From Aquimonas sp044377145 (GTDB taxonomy: Bacteria; Pseudomonadota; Gammaproteobacteria; Xanthomonadales; Xanthomonadaceae): a stretch of 64,000 bases of DNA. Location of the stretch: the NCBI RefSeq assembly GCF_044377145.1, contig NZ_JBILJQ010000003.1, forward strand, positions 1 through 64,000. Direction: 5' to 3'. Of this stretch, positions 19,285-27,735 are shown in pieces. A model generated the notes under the pieces. The model did no database searches. It was given only the letters and a program-made list of their open reading frames with translations, and was not told the DNA's origin. Position numbers and translations under genes: made by a program. Numbering within the stretch: the stretch's first letter is position 1; every line of letters begins with the position of its first letter.

Positions 19285-20052
19285 CTAGCCGCTGCTGGAC
19301 TTGCGCCCGGAAATCCAAAGCCCCACGGCCACCGTGACCACGGACAGCAGCGCCAGCAAACCACCCCAGAACCAATAGGGCAGACCCAGCGTGTCAGCGA
19401 TCTGCTGGGTATCCGAGGGCAGGGAGCCTGCGCCGGTCAGCGCGCCGGAGCTGAACAGATAGTCCACGCGGGTGAACGCGGAAAGGCTCATCTCCACCGC
19501 CACGAAGGCTGTCAACGCCAGCACCACTCGATCGTTGCCGCGCCAAGCCACCAGCACCAGGCCCAACACCAGCGCCAGGACGAAGCCGAGCGCGAACAAA
19601 TTGCGCACCCACAACAACAAAGCCAGCACCAGAAAGGCAGCCAGGGCGGCCAGAAGCAGGCGCGCTGCATATCGATGACCAAGCGCCAGGAAAAAGGCCA
19701 GACCCGCCAAGGGCGCACCCAAGGGCCCGGCCGCCGCGATCAACGCGCGCTCGAACTGGGAGTAAGCACCGCGGTGCATCGCAACGCCCGAACCATCCGG
19801 ATAAACAGCGAGTTGAACCAACTCACCCCCGAGCACGATCGCAGCGATTCCGTGGCCGAGCTCATGAAACAGCGTGCCCAACCAGACCAGCGGCCGCGCG
19901 ATCCACCCGAACTGCGGCCACCAGGTGTCGATGGCGAACAAGGCGAGCGAGAGCAGTGCGGCGAACCCGATCCATGGCGCGGCGGAGTGGGGCACCAGGA
20001 CAGCTGACTTTGGCAGCGATGCGGCGTGCGTTCGCGGGTCGGTGTTGAGCAT
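19285..20052 (-). CDS. M50B-type membrane zinc metallopeptidase
   Basis: A 255-residue polytopic membrane protein with a zinc-protease motif HELGH (His63, Glu64, His67) inside a transmembrane helix, followed by AAGPLGAPLAGLAFFLALG, which resembles the second conserved block of peptidase M50B proteins. About six hydrophobic segments are visible. The family does intramembrane or membrane-proximal cleavage; no substrate is suggested by neighbours. I chose the ATG at 20052 (MLNTDPRTH), because an open frame continuing upstream to 20604 runs into the divergent gene and has no membrane-protein character. It is convergent with chpC. Confidence 0.8.
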   Translation of the reverse strand: MLNTDPRTHAASLPKSAVLVPHSAAPWIGFAALLSLALFAIDTWWPQFGWIARPLVWLGTLFHELGHGIAAIVLGGELVQLAVYPDGSGVAMHRGAYSQFERALIAAAGPLGAPLAGLAFFLALGHRYAARLLLAALAAFLVLALLLWVRNLFALGFVLALVLGLVLVAWRGNDRVVLALTAFVAVEMSLSAFTRVDYLFSSGALTGAGSLPSDTQQIADTLGLPYWFWGGLLALLSVVTVAVGLWISGRKSSSG

Positions 20053-20175
20053 GCGTCCTCTCGTTTCGGTGCGGTCCCTGCAGAATAACGAGTCGGCGCA
20101 AGCATCTGACCAGCAACGGCAGTCAGCAATCGCGCAAGCGCCCGCGCCAGACCTGACAGCCACGCGGATTTCCTG

Positions 20176-20199
20176 CAATACGTCGGGGTTTCCGTATTG
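20176..20199. promoter_or_regulatory. Inverted repeat in divergent promoter region
   Basis: CAATACG (20176-20182) and CGTATTG (20193-20199) form perfect 7-bp arms around a 10-base spacer, in the 180-bp gap between the metallopeptidase and CHASE2 genes. It lies 34 bases before the CHASE2 ATG, a position suited to an operator. No cognate regulator can be named. Confidence 0.35.
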
Positions 20200-20232
20200 G
20201 CATACTGCTCCCTTGCTTGCCGTCGAGTCGCC

Positions 20233-22158
20233 ATGGCCGTTTCCTCGCGTCGCTTGCGCCGTATTGTTCTGGGCTGGTCGCTCCTGTTCGGCTTGGTCAT
20301 GCTGGTGCGCGGGCTTGGCGGTCTGCAGGGGGCCTCGCTGTATGGATTCGATCTGTTCAGCACGCTGCTGGCGAATCAAGACCCCAGCGAAGAGATCGTT
20401 CTGATCGGCATCAACGAGGACGATATGCTTCGTTTCGGGGCGCCGCCCTATGACGACGCACGCTACGTGGACGTGTTCACCCGGCTGTTTCAGGCCGAAC
20501 CGGCCGCGGTGATCTGGGCAGGCCTGCGGCCGGTGCACATCGGAGAGGGCGCTCAAGCGCTCGATGCGCTGATACGTCAGCATCCGCGCTGGTTCATTGG
20601 GCACTCACCTGCCGGCGCCGCGCAGCCCGAAATCCCCGCACTGCCTGCTTTCGCGGAAAGCGGTCGCGCCGGGCATCTGACTCAGGTCGCCGACCGCGAC
20701 AATGCCACCCGGCGCATTCGGCTTTCGCTGCGCGGTCCCGACGGCCGCCTGACACCGCATCTCGGCCTGCTGGGCGTCAACGCCTATCTTGGCGAACGCG
20801 AACCCCAGCGCGCGCCTTTGACGCTGGACCCTGAGGGCGCGCTGCTGCTGGGCGGCACACGTTATCCCGCCCATCAGTCGGGCCTGCTGGGTGAATACCT
20901 GAGTGGGCTCGATGATTCCGCGCTGTGGAGCCATCTGCTGCCGGATGTACGGCGGGCGGACTACCGCACCTTCAGCCTGTCGCAGCTGTTGGACGGCGAA
21001 GTCGATCCCGCCGATCTGCGCGGCCGTCTGTTGGTCGTCGGGACCGATTCGGCCGTCAGGCTGCGGCCAGTAATGGCAGCCACCAGCCTGCGCTGGCTGG
21101 ATTCGCCGCAGTGGCACAGCTCGCTGGTGTTCACCGCACATCAGGTCGACAGTCTGTTGGCCTTGGCACGCCAGCAGGCCGTGCCTTTCTCGGCGCCAAG
21201 CGAGACTGCTACCTGGCTGATGTTGGGCCTGTATCTGGCGCTCGCGCTCGGCGTTCTGCTGCGCAGCCGTCAAGCCTACAGCTGGACTTCGCTGGCGCTT
21301 GCGCTTGCCGTGGTCACGGTTGCGCTTGCACTGCTCGGGCATGCACAGGGGTTGTGGCTGCCCTGGGTACCGGCGCTGGCACTGTGCCTGGCGGCATTCG
21401 TGTGGCGCACTCTCGTCGGGCTGCAGGACAGCGCGATCGAGCGCGAGCGGGCAGGGCTGCTGCAGAGGGTGATCGACTCGCTGCCCGACCCGATGTGCGT
21501 CATCAATGGCAGGGGTGAAGTCAGGCTCGCGAATCGTGCCTTTGGACGGCTTTCGCTCAGCGACCAGCTCGGTCGTCTGCAGCTCAGCAATCCGCCGGAC
21601 GCTGACGCGGTGGTACTGCATCTGCCGTTCGGTGATGCCGAGCTGCATGTTGACGCTCTCGGCCCCGATCGGCTGCTGCGGGTGCTGGCTTTTCGACGAC
21701 TCGATCAGGTCGTCGACGACGTTCCACGCATCGAGGCCGCTGTGCAACACCTGCTTGGTGAATGCGGCGAAGCTGCTGCGCTGCAGTTGGCGCTCGTGGA
21801 ACGGGTGGACGACGCTGAGCAACCCGAGCCGGAGGCAATCACCGAGCTTGCCGCACGTGAATTGACCCAGCGCCTGACAGCCAGCTTCAGCGACGCGCCC
21901 TTGCTGTGCAGAATCTCGCCGAAAGTCTGGCTGCTGCTCCGCCCTGACGACGATGCCACGGCGGAACTGCATGAGGGCATGCGCAACGTGACCGCTTGGC
22001 CGCTGAGCCTGCAAGGTCGAGCCTTGCCGGTGACCTTGCGTTGGGCGGCAGGACCCTTGGCACAAAGCCCGGACATCGGCCTGCGCGCAGCGCTGAATAG
22101 CCTGGGGACGCAACTCGCTGAAGCGCCCTCGGGAATCGCGAGCACGAGCAAACGATGA
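20233..22158 (+). CDS. CHASE2-type membrane sensor protein without recognised output domain
   Basis: A 641-residue protein: an N-terminal membrane anchor (LGWSLLFGLVMLVRGLGGL), an extracytoplasmic region with CHASE2 features (LYGFDLFSTLLANQDPSEEIVLIGINEDDM, and GRLLVVGTDSAVRLRPV near its end), then about three transmembrane helices (ATWLMLGLYLALALGVLL onward), the topology of CHASE2 receptors. The cytoplasmic part starts with a coiled coil and a PAS-like segment (LLQRVIDSLPDPMCVINGRG) and ends in ~170 residues that show no kinase, cyclase, GGDEF or EAL motif. Start chosen at 20233 (MAVSSRR). It is convergent with the AraC gene. Confidence 0.7.
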   Translation: MAVSSRRLRRIVLGWSLLFGLVMLVRGLGGLQGASLYGFDLFSTLLANQDPSEEIVLIGINEDDMLRFGAPPYDDARYVDVFTRLFQAEPAAVIWAGLRPVHIGEGAQALDALIRQHPRWFIGHSPAGAAQPEIPALPAFAESGRAGHLTQVADRDNATRRIRLSLRGPDGRLTPHLGLLGVNAYLGEREPQRAPLTLDPEGALLLGGTRYPAHQSGLLGEYLSGLDDSALWSHLLPDVRRADYRTFSLSQLLDGEVDPADLRGRLLVVGTDSAVRLRPVMAATSLRWLDSPQWHSSLVFTAHQVDSLLALARQQAVPFSAPSETATWLMLGLYLALALGVLLRSRQAYSWTSLALALAVVTVALALLGHAQGLWLPWVPALALCLAAFVWRTLVGLQDSAIERERAGLLQRVIDSLPDPMCVINGRGEVRLANRAFGRLSLSDQLGRLQLSNPPDADAVVLHLPFGDAELHVDALGPDRLLRVLAFRRLDQVVDDVPRIEAAVQHLLGECGEAAALQLALVERVDDAEQPEPEAITELAARELTQRLTASFSDAPLLCRISPKVWLLLRPDDDATAELHEGMRNVTAWPLSLQGRALPVTLRWAAGPLAQSPDIGLRAALNSLGTQLAEAPSGIASTSKR

Positions 22159-22165
22159 AGAATCG

Positions 22166-22192
22166 CCGGGGCGAGCGGGGCTCAGCCCCCGG
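22166..22192. terminator. GC-rich hairpin between convergent genes
   Basis: CCGGGG (22166-22171) pairs with CCCCGG (22187-22192), and inside it GGGGCT pairs with AGCCCC. The element sits between and across the stop codons of the convergent CHASE2 and AraC genes, so it may serve as a bidirectional terminator, though no T-run follows. Confidence 0.3.
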
Positions 22193-22949
22193 TCCCAAGC
22201 TCTCGGTATTGTGCGGGAGTGAGGTCGAACGCCTTCTTGAAGCTGTTGCCGAAGTGCGACTGCGAGGAGAAGCCGCAGGCCAGGGCGATCTCGACCAGCG
22301 GCAGGTTGGAGTGCGCGAGCAGGCTGCGTGCATGTTCGAGGCGACGCCCGATGATGAACGCCAGCGGCGTCGTTTGGGCCTCATCGCGCAGCAGTCGCAC
22401 CAATTGGGCCATCGAACAGTCCAGATGCAGAGACAGGTCTTCCACTGCAAGGTCGAACGCCAGTCGTGAGTCTACGAACCGGGTCAAGCTGTGCAGTTGA
22501 GCCTGGGCCTCGCTGTCGATGGGGGCGAACGCGTGATTGAGCAGATCCAGCAGCGAGCCGCTGAGCGACTCAGGCAGGCTGCCCGCCGCGGCCTGCGCCA
22601 GCACAAACCGACACCAGTGTTCAAAGCCAGGCTGGTAGCGCGGTAGCGGTGTATCCAGCAACCCGGCAAGCGTGGCGGGCGGCTCCTGCAGCTCCACGAT
22701 CAGCAACTTGAAGCCATTCGGGCTGCGCCAGCGCAGGAACGCGCCGAGCCGCACCGCGATCACCATGCGCGGCGCGAAGGAGCGCTCTGGCGCGCCGAGC
22801 CACTGCGCCTGCGCCAGCCCTTCCATGTGTGCGTATAGCGCCACAGGTGCGCAGCTTGCCTCTGCATGAATGCCCGCAGGACAGGCCTGGCGGCGCACCC
22901 GCAGCCGAGGGCTGTCGATCAACACCCGGACACCCGAGGATGGGCTCAA
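22182..22949 (-). CDS. AraC-family transcriptional regulator
   Basis: A 255-residue regulator with a C-terminal AraC double helix-turn-helix (about residues 150-250). The second HTH reads LPLVEIALACGFSSQSHFGNSFKKAFDLTPAQYRE, whose core ACGFSSQSHFGNSFKKAF is the classic AraC signature. The N-terminal ~130 residues form an unrecognised ligand-binding or dimerisation domain. No target gene can be fixed: the downstream neighbour is convergent and the upstream gap (22950-23119) has no gene. Confidence 0.9.
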   Translation of the reverse strand: MSPSSGVRVLIDSPRLRVRRQACPAGIHAEASCAPVALYAHMEGLAQAQWLGAPERSFAPRMVIAVRLGAFLRWRSPNGFKLLIVELQEPPATLAGLLDTPLPRYQPGFEHWCRFVLAQAAAGSLPESLSGSLLDLLNHAFAPIDSEAQAQLHSLTRFVDSRLAFDLAVEDLSLHLDCSMAQLVRLLRDEAQTTPLAFIIGRRLEHARSLLAHSNLPLVEIALACGFSSQSHFGNSFKKAFDLTPAQYRELGTGG

Positions 22950-23119
22950 GCGGCTTGACCGATACGTTGGATCATTCGCCCAGTGTCGCCAATCGATAGG
23001 CTAAACGGAATCGACTCACTTCTCGCAGTGCACCACACGGCCCATCCATGCGAGGCGTTGATGCGATGGCCCCACCCGTTTCGCATGGGCGCGCGCGCCA
23101 GGCTTGCGTGAAGCGGCAT

Positions 23120-23239
23120 TCAACTGCCAGAGAGAATCAGCTCGGCGGCGACCGCAGCGGCCCCTGCGCTCGACGGATAGCCCACAAATTGGGCCAAGCT
23201 GGCGGCGCCTGCCGCCAGCTGTTTGCTGAACGTATTCAT
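23120..23239 (-). CDS. Possible small hydrophobic peptide (39 aa)
   Basis: A short open frame starting MNTFSKQLAAGAASLAQFV and continuing as an Ala-rich, weakly hydrophobic peptide ending ELILSGS. A GAGG ribosome-binding site lies 7 bases before the ATG. It occupies the otherwise empty gap between the AraC and DUF3370-like genes. Composition recalls small membrane or leader peptides, but no family is recognised. It could be chance. Confidence 0.3.
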   Translation of the reverse strand: MNTFSKQLAAGAASLAQFVGYPSSAGAAAVAAELILSGS

Positions 23240-23404
23240 TTGAGCCTCACGGGAGTGTTCGACGGGATTCGCATGTGAAGAGTCAGCGGCACACGGCATC
23301 ATGCTAAGCAGCGTCACAAGGCAGGTATCACACAAACTCCGTAAGCACTGGCAGAAATGCCTGCCTCCACGCGCCTCGGCACGCATGGGGACAGGCATTG
23401 GGGC

Positions 23405-24859
23405 TCAGCAGCCGGGAGAGGCAGCTGCTGCGGGAGAGGTATCGAGGACGATGCCCGCGGGCGCCGAGATCAGGCCCGGAATGAAACCCTGTACGTTCCA
23501 GTCGACCGTTTCATTCGGACGCAACACCTTGCTGGCAATCGTGGAAGCCGACGGCCCGGCCGGGCAGCGAACGAACGCCCGTGCAATCGGCTGCTCCACG
23601 CCGTTGGTCCGCACCCGGAAGGCGCCGTCATAGTGTCGGGTTTTGGCAGCGGCGGCTGAGCAGGCCTGCTGGCCCGGATACGCGGCGATCTGCAGCCGAG
23701 CAGTGACGCAGACGCCGCTGCGATTGGTCGCCGCAAAGCTCAACAGGTACTCCGCACCGTAATTGGCTGTCGACCAAGGATCGCTGTCGCGGCCTTCCGA
23801 CTGGCCCGAGTTGTTGGTCGAGTAGTAGCGCAGCGCGGCCGTACGCTGCGATGCGCTGGACGGTGTCGGCGTCTGCGGGTTCATGAGGCAGCTGTTGCCA
23901 GACTGCTGGTTGGGCGGGGCAGACAGGAATTGCCACCCACGGGATGAGGTGGCGCTGGTGATGCTGACACTGGTCGAGCCCGCCCATCGCTCGGAGCGAT
24001 AGATGCCGGCAGGGCGACCCCAGCCGATGCTTTGCAGGTCGGTGCACGGCGCCCCGCCGAACACGTTCTGGCTGCCGTCCGGATTGAACGTCGAAGCCAC
24101 ATTGCCCCATGCGTACTGGCGCTTACTGAGGGCATTGGCGAGGGTCTCGGAAGAGTTGTTCGCCGATGCCGCAACCACCCGCGCGCGCAGACAGCCGGAA
24201 GTCGCGCGAATCTTGATGCGCGCGTCCAGCGACGCGCCGCGGGTTCCGCGCAGCAGGAACAGCGGGAACGGTTGGCTGATGGCGCGGTCGCTCACGTTGA
24301 TGAATCTCGATCCGTTGTTGTCGCTGCGAGCGTTCACCCAACTCGGCAGGCTGCCAGTGACTGCAGCCAGCGAAACCGAGTACGAGGGGCTCTTGCCGGG
24401 ATCCAGCGTGGTGGCGGGGTCGCCGAGAATGTCGCGCTGTGAGATTGCGGATCCGTAGGCATTGAAGGTTGCGCTGCTCCCGGCCGGCTCAATCAGCAGA
24501 AAGATGCGATCCACCTGCTGATCCGAACCGCTGGGCGCCGCGATCAGGTGATGCATGTAAAACGCGAACTCACGCATCGACCCCGCCGGACAGGCTCCAT
24601 CAAGTGTCCCTTGGGTCAGTGAACGATTGACCGTACCCGCGACGGTCGGAACCATCGCATCGGTGCCGAGCAACAGACCCTCGCGGCTGACGCTTTCTGG
24701 ATTGTTGCTGACCATGATGGAGCTGCCCTCCATCGTGCCCGGCAAGGGCTGCAAGCTGCTGTATGCGGGCTGGGCTTGGCTGCTTCCGCAAAAGCCGAGA
24801 GCCATGGTGGAGAAAGCCAGACACAGACAAAAAACAGGGTGACGCGCGCTTTGCAGCAT
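23405..24859 (-). CDS. Secreted DUF3370-like protein
   Basis: A 484-residue exported protein with a signal peptide (hydrophobic core to ~28, cleavage near SSQAQ). The early segment SLQPLPGTMEGSSIMVSNNP followed by EGLLLGT and FAFYMHHLIAA resembles, from memory, the conserved N-terminal block of DUF3370 proteins known mainly from cyanobacteria. The remainder is Ser/Thr/Asn-rich, beta-type, and mentions no catalytic motif; the C-terminal part has several Cys that could form disulfides. Function is unknown. It is flanked on the upstream side by a gene-poor, transposon-scarred region. Confidence 0.6.
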   Translation of the reverse strand: MLQSARHPVFCLCLAFSTMALGFCGSSQAQPAYSSLQPLPGTMEGSSIMVSNNPESVSREGLLLGTDAMVPTVAGTVNRSLTQGTLDGACPAGSMREFAFYMHHLIAAPSGSDQQVDRIFLLIEPAGSSATFNAYGSAISQRDILGDPATTLDPGKSPSYSVSLAAVTGSLPSWVNARSDNNGSRFINVSDRAISQPFPLFLLRGTRGASLDARIKIRATSGCLRARVVAASANNSSETLANALSKRQYAWGNVASTFNPDGSQNVFGGAPCTDLQSIGWGRPAGIYRSERWAGSTSVSITSATSSRGWQFLSAPPNQQSGNSCLMNPQTPTPSSASQRTAALRYYSTNNSGQSEGRDSDPWSTANYGAEYLLSFAATNRSGVCVTARLQIAAYPGQQACSAAAAKTRHYDGAFRVRTNGVEQPIARAFVRCPAGPSASTIASKVLRPNETVDWNVQGFIPGLISAPAGIVLDTSPAAAASPGC

Positions 24860-25221
24860 GGGGTTTCTCCATCGTTAGAGGTGGCGCCCGCCCACAGATT
24901 CTGGCGGGGTTGGCGCTAGGCTAGGGCACCTCGGTGATGCGGGTCTGTCGGAAACCTACTGTGCCGTGTCAGCTTTTCGTCCGAATGCCTCAACAGATCG
25001 TGTATTGGCCTTGGCAGCTCGCTCGACCAGCAATGGCTGGAAGTTGGGTGAAATCTTCAGCTGCCTGTCCGGCTTTGGAGGCCGGGGCGAAAGCTCGACT
25101 CCGCGAGGACAGTTTCTCGACGATTCGCGGGTCGAGTGGACTCTCGGCCAAGAATCCGCGGATGGTGGACCGCGCGGGCGGATTTGCAGCGCGGCCAATC
25201 GAAGCCCGACAGGCTGCTCGG

Positions 25222-25382
25222 CGCTTCGTAGGCGTCGATGGCGTCTGTGAGCACGGCTGGTCGGGTCTTCCGGCCCCGCACTTTGGCGAAGACACCGCCG
25301 ACGAGCATCTGCTGCAGCGCAGGCGCACCTAAGCCTGAAGCGCCCTCAGCGCTGTTGCTGCAGCGCGCAGAACGTGCGCGCC
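25222..25382 (-). repeat. Diverged direct repeat, copy 1 (3' end of giant gene duplicated)
   Basis: Aligns with 27592-27735 in the same orientation, with shared blocks such as CTTTGGCGAAGACACC and TTGCTGCAGCGCGCAGAAC, and one 18-base length difference. On the minus strand the copy encodes RTFCALQQQR and a stop, matching the RMFCALQQQS end of the 4006-residue gene, followed by the same downstream sequence. The related minus frames beyond the stop (GVFAKVRGRKTRPAVL here, GVFAKGRGGNTRTAVL in copy 2) are also conserved. Confidence 0.75.
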
Positions 25383-25859
25383 ACGGGTGCAGCGATTTCT
25401 TCGACGGGTACAACGATGAACATCGGCAAGGGATCTCAACGGATACCTTCCGGCGGACGTGTTCTACGTGCGTGCGGAGGCAGTCACTGCGATCAAGCAG
25501 GCTGCGCTGGACGCGGCCTCCCGGCAATATCACGAGCGTTTCGTCCATTGCGCACCACGCGCGAAGGCACCGAAGGAGGAGGTGTCCGTCAACCCGCTGC
25601 CAGCATTCGTCGTGAGCCTGCGGGGCGAGCTTGGAGGCAATGAAATCGCGAGCACGACCGAACTCGTCCGCCGGCGGAGTGAATCACGGACATCTGGTAA
25701 AACGGCTGTCTCAAAAGGGTTGGCGCGTTCCGCGAATAGGATGGCGTGAGTTCATTGGCACGCGCGACAGCGTGTCCAAAATCTCTCGCTGACGCCTAGA
25801 CCAAATCCTGTTCCTGTTGGTCGAAACTAGATCTCGGCCAAGTGTGCTGGGTCTGTCAG

Positions 25860-26279
25860 ATCTCGGAGCTGTTGAGACAAAACACATCCAGGTTGAACCC
25901 ACCTGACTTATGGGCAGGGGCTTGATCGCCCCGCGAGCGCGTTTGAGCAGCGCAACCGGCAGCTCGTCGCTCAATTCAGCCAGTCGGAGTCCGATTCCAT
26001 CTTGTGCTGAGGTAAGGTGGCCGGCGCGGAAGTCACCGAAGGCAGGCTCAGTGCGTGCTGGAGGAAGCCATCCCGGCGCTGGTTTTCGATTGCCTCGACG
26101 TCGCTCTTGCCAATAGAAAGCAGGCACGCGTAGGCTTGCACGACAGCGGTGTTTGGGCTGCCGGGTTGCGCTGGCAGCGCTGGGTTTATGAGCTGCGGCA
26201 CCTGGACGAAGTGGTTGAGGCCGTGGCCGATCGCGAGCAGGCCGGCGTCAAAGGTGAGATTGCGGTCGGATTGGATCAT
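25860..26279 (-). pseudogene. Decayed IS1380-type transposase fragment
   Basis: The minus strand from 26279 reads MIQSDRNLTFDAGLLAIGHG, then VQAYACLLSIGKSDVEAIENQRRDGFLQHALSLPSV, the pattern of IS1380-type transposase N-termini (knowledge-based recall). After a frame change the reading continues as LAELSDELPVALLKRARGAI and then, after another shift, GFNLDVFCLNSSEI and a stop, corresponding to the region around the first catalytic Asp. The rest of the transposase is absent. At least two frameshifts and a stop mark it as dead. Confidence 0.6.
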
Positions 26280-26437
26280 CTTCAGGAAGCTTCGGGCTCA
26301 CCCGTTGGGTGACCGCTGAAGTGACTGGAGTACGCTTTCGAATCAAATGCTTGAATTTTTTCGGGTCTTGCTCACGGGTTCGGGTGTTGAGAAAATCCTG
26401 TGCGCGCGTGCCCCGGTTTCCAAAGGCAAGGGACTCG

Positions 26438-27448
26438 ATGAAACGAAAGCTTGTGATCCATGCGGGCCAATCCAAGACAGCGACCACCTCCATCCAGAAG
26501 TTCCTGGTTGGCAACCGACCGCAACTGCTTCGGCACGGTTGGCTCTATCCGACGACCGGGCTTCAGTATTTCGCGCATCACCCCTTCGCGAACCCCTTTT
26601 TCCTCAAGACACAGGATTGGATCCGTCGCCTGGATCCGGGTGCGGCGCTGGCTTCATTGCACGCTGAAGTGGCGTCCGCGGGTGCAACCAGCGTGCTCAT
26701 AAGTTCAGAAGTCTTCTACTTCGCGAGCAAAAAGGCCGAACTTGCACAGTATTTTCGGGATTTCGAACTGCATGTGCTGTTGTTCCTGCGTCGGCAAGAT
26801 GACTGGATTGAATCGTCTTATCGGGACGATCTCAAATCGGGGACCATTCCCCTCATGGATCCGGTCGACTACTTCAACCTGCCCCGTATTCGCGACGATG
26901 CGCTCGACTACGAGCAGAAGCTGGAGGAGTGGGTTGCGGAACTGGGGCGCGATCATGTACAGGTGGTGCCGTTCGAACCGGCATGCGGCGGTTGCAGCGT
27001 GGAGACCATGTTTCTGGCCGCGCTCGGTATCGACGATGCGAGCGATTTCACGCCCGCAGAACGTGCCAACGAGCGACTCAACCAAGCGGCGCTCCATTTC
27101 CTGTCAATGATGACCGCGAAACGCCGAGTGGCGCCGAAGTACTGGCCACTGTTCGAGTTCCTGGCGGCGTATTCCCAGGAATATCCCGATGCCGCGCAAT
27201 ATCGCTACATTTTTCCGCCCGACATGCGGCTGGCGTTGCTGGAACGCGTGCGCGAGAGCAACGCGCGTGTCGCCCGAAGATACCTGGGGCGCGACGACGG
27301 CGGTCTGTTTCGCGCGCCGTTGCCGGATGCGAGTGATGCATGGGAAAGATTCCCGGGACTGTGTCAGGCCGAGGCCGTGAGAATTGCCGAAGCCATGTGG
27401 GACTGGGTGGCCGAGAGCGACCGGGAGATCCGGGAGACGGAGCACTGA
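26438..27448 (+). CDS. Sulfotransferase-like protein
   Basis: A 336-residue cytoplasmic protein with a P-loop-like 5'-phosphosulfate-binding motif GQSKTATTSIQKFL near the start and a central LFLRRQDDWIESSYRDDLKSG segment suited to the 3'-phosphate site of PAPS-dependent sulfotransferases. It would transfer sulfate to a glycan or other acceptor, but no acceptor is indicated. The ATG at 26438 follows CAAGGG; an in-frame start at 26309 would add 43 residues without the family's features. It stands alone between the transposase remnant and the convergent giant gene, and is flanked by the two direct-repeat copies, suggesting later insertion or rearrangement. Confidence 0.75.
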   Translation: MKRKLVIHAGQSKTATTSIQKFLVGNRPQLLRHGWLYPTTGLQYFAHHPFANPFFLKTQDWIRRLDPGAALASLHAEVASAGATSVLISSEVFYFASKKAELAQYFRDFELHVLLFLRRQDDWIESSYRDDLKSGTIPLMDPVDYFNLPRIRDDALDYEQKLEEWVAELGRDHVQVVPFEPACGGCSVETMFLAALGIDDASDFTPAERANERLNQAALHFLSMMTAKRRVAPKYWPLFEFLAAYSQEYPDAAQYRYIFPPDMRLALLERVRESNARVARRYLGRDDGGLFRAPLPDASDAWERFPGLCQAEAVRIAEAMWDWVAESDREIRETEH

Positions 27449-27591
27449 TGCGGCAGCGTCAGCGGTGTCGATCGCGTGGCACCCGCGCCGGCGACGCGTG
27501 ACCCGTGCGTTGCATCCTGCAATCGCAGCCGTCCGCCCCACCCCATCTCCCGACGCTATACGCCGCCTGTTGAACTATCGCAGGTGGTGAT

Positions 27592-27735
27592 TGGCACTTC
27601 GTACCGGTCGATGGCGTCAATCAGCACGGCTGTTCGGGTGTTTCCGCCTCGCCCTTTGGCGAAGACACCGGCGACAGCCACACCCAAGCCTGAAGCGCGA
27701 TCAGCTCTGTTGCTGCAGCGCGCAGAACATGCGTT
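27592..27735 (-). repeat. Diverged direct repeat, copy 2 (overlaps 3' end of giant gene)
   Basis: Partner of 25222-25382. It includes the last ~11 codons and stop of the 4006-residue gene (27701-27735) plus about 110 bases downstream. The two copies lie ~2.4 kb apart in direct orientation, bracketing the IS remnant and the sulfotransferase gene. Confidence 0.75.

Larger units (their letters stand above)
24860..26437. other. Gene-poor scarred region
   Basis: About 1.6 kb with no intact gene. It holds one copy of a diverged ~150-bp repeat (25222-25382) and a decayed IS1380-type transposase fragment (about 25860-26279), listed separately. Stretches 24860-25220 and 25390-25850 show only short frames on both strands without recognisable similarity. 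Confidence 0.6.

Noticed and set aside
20053..20604. Upstream extension of the M50 metallopeptidase
   Set aside because: It overlaps the start of the divergent CHASE2 gene and carries no hydrophobic or conserved segment.
24860..26437. CRISPR-like or tandem repeats in the scarred region
   Set aside because: No regularly spaced repeat is present; the only repetition is the single diverged copy shared with 27592-27735.
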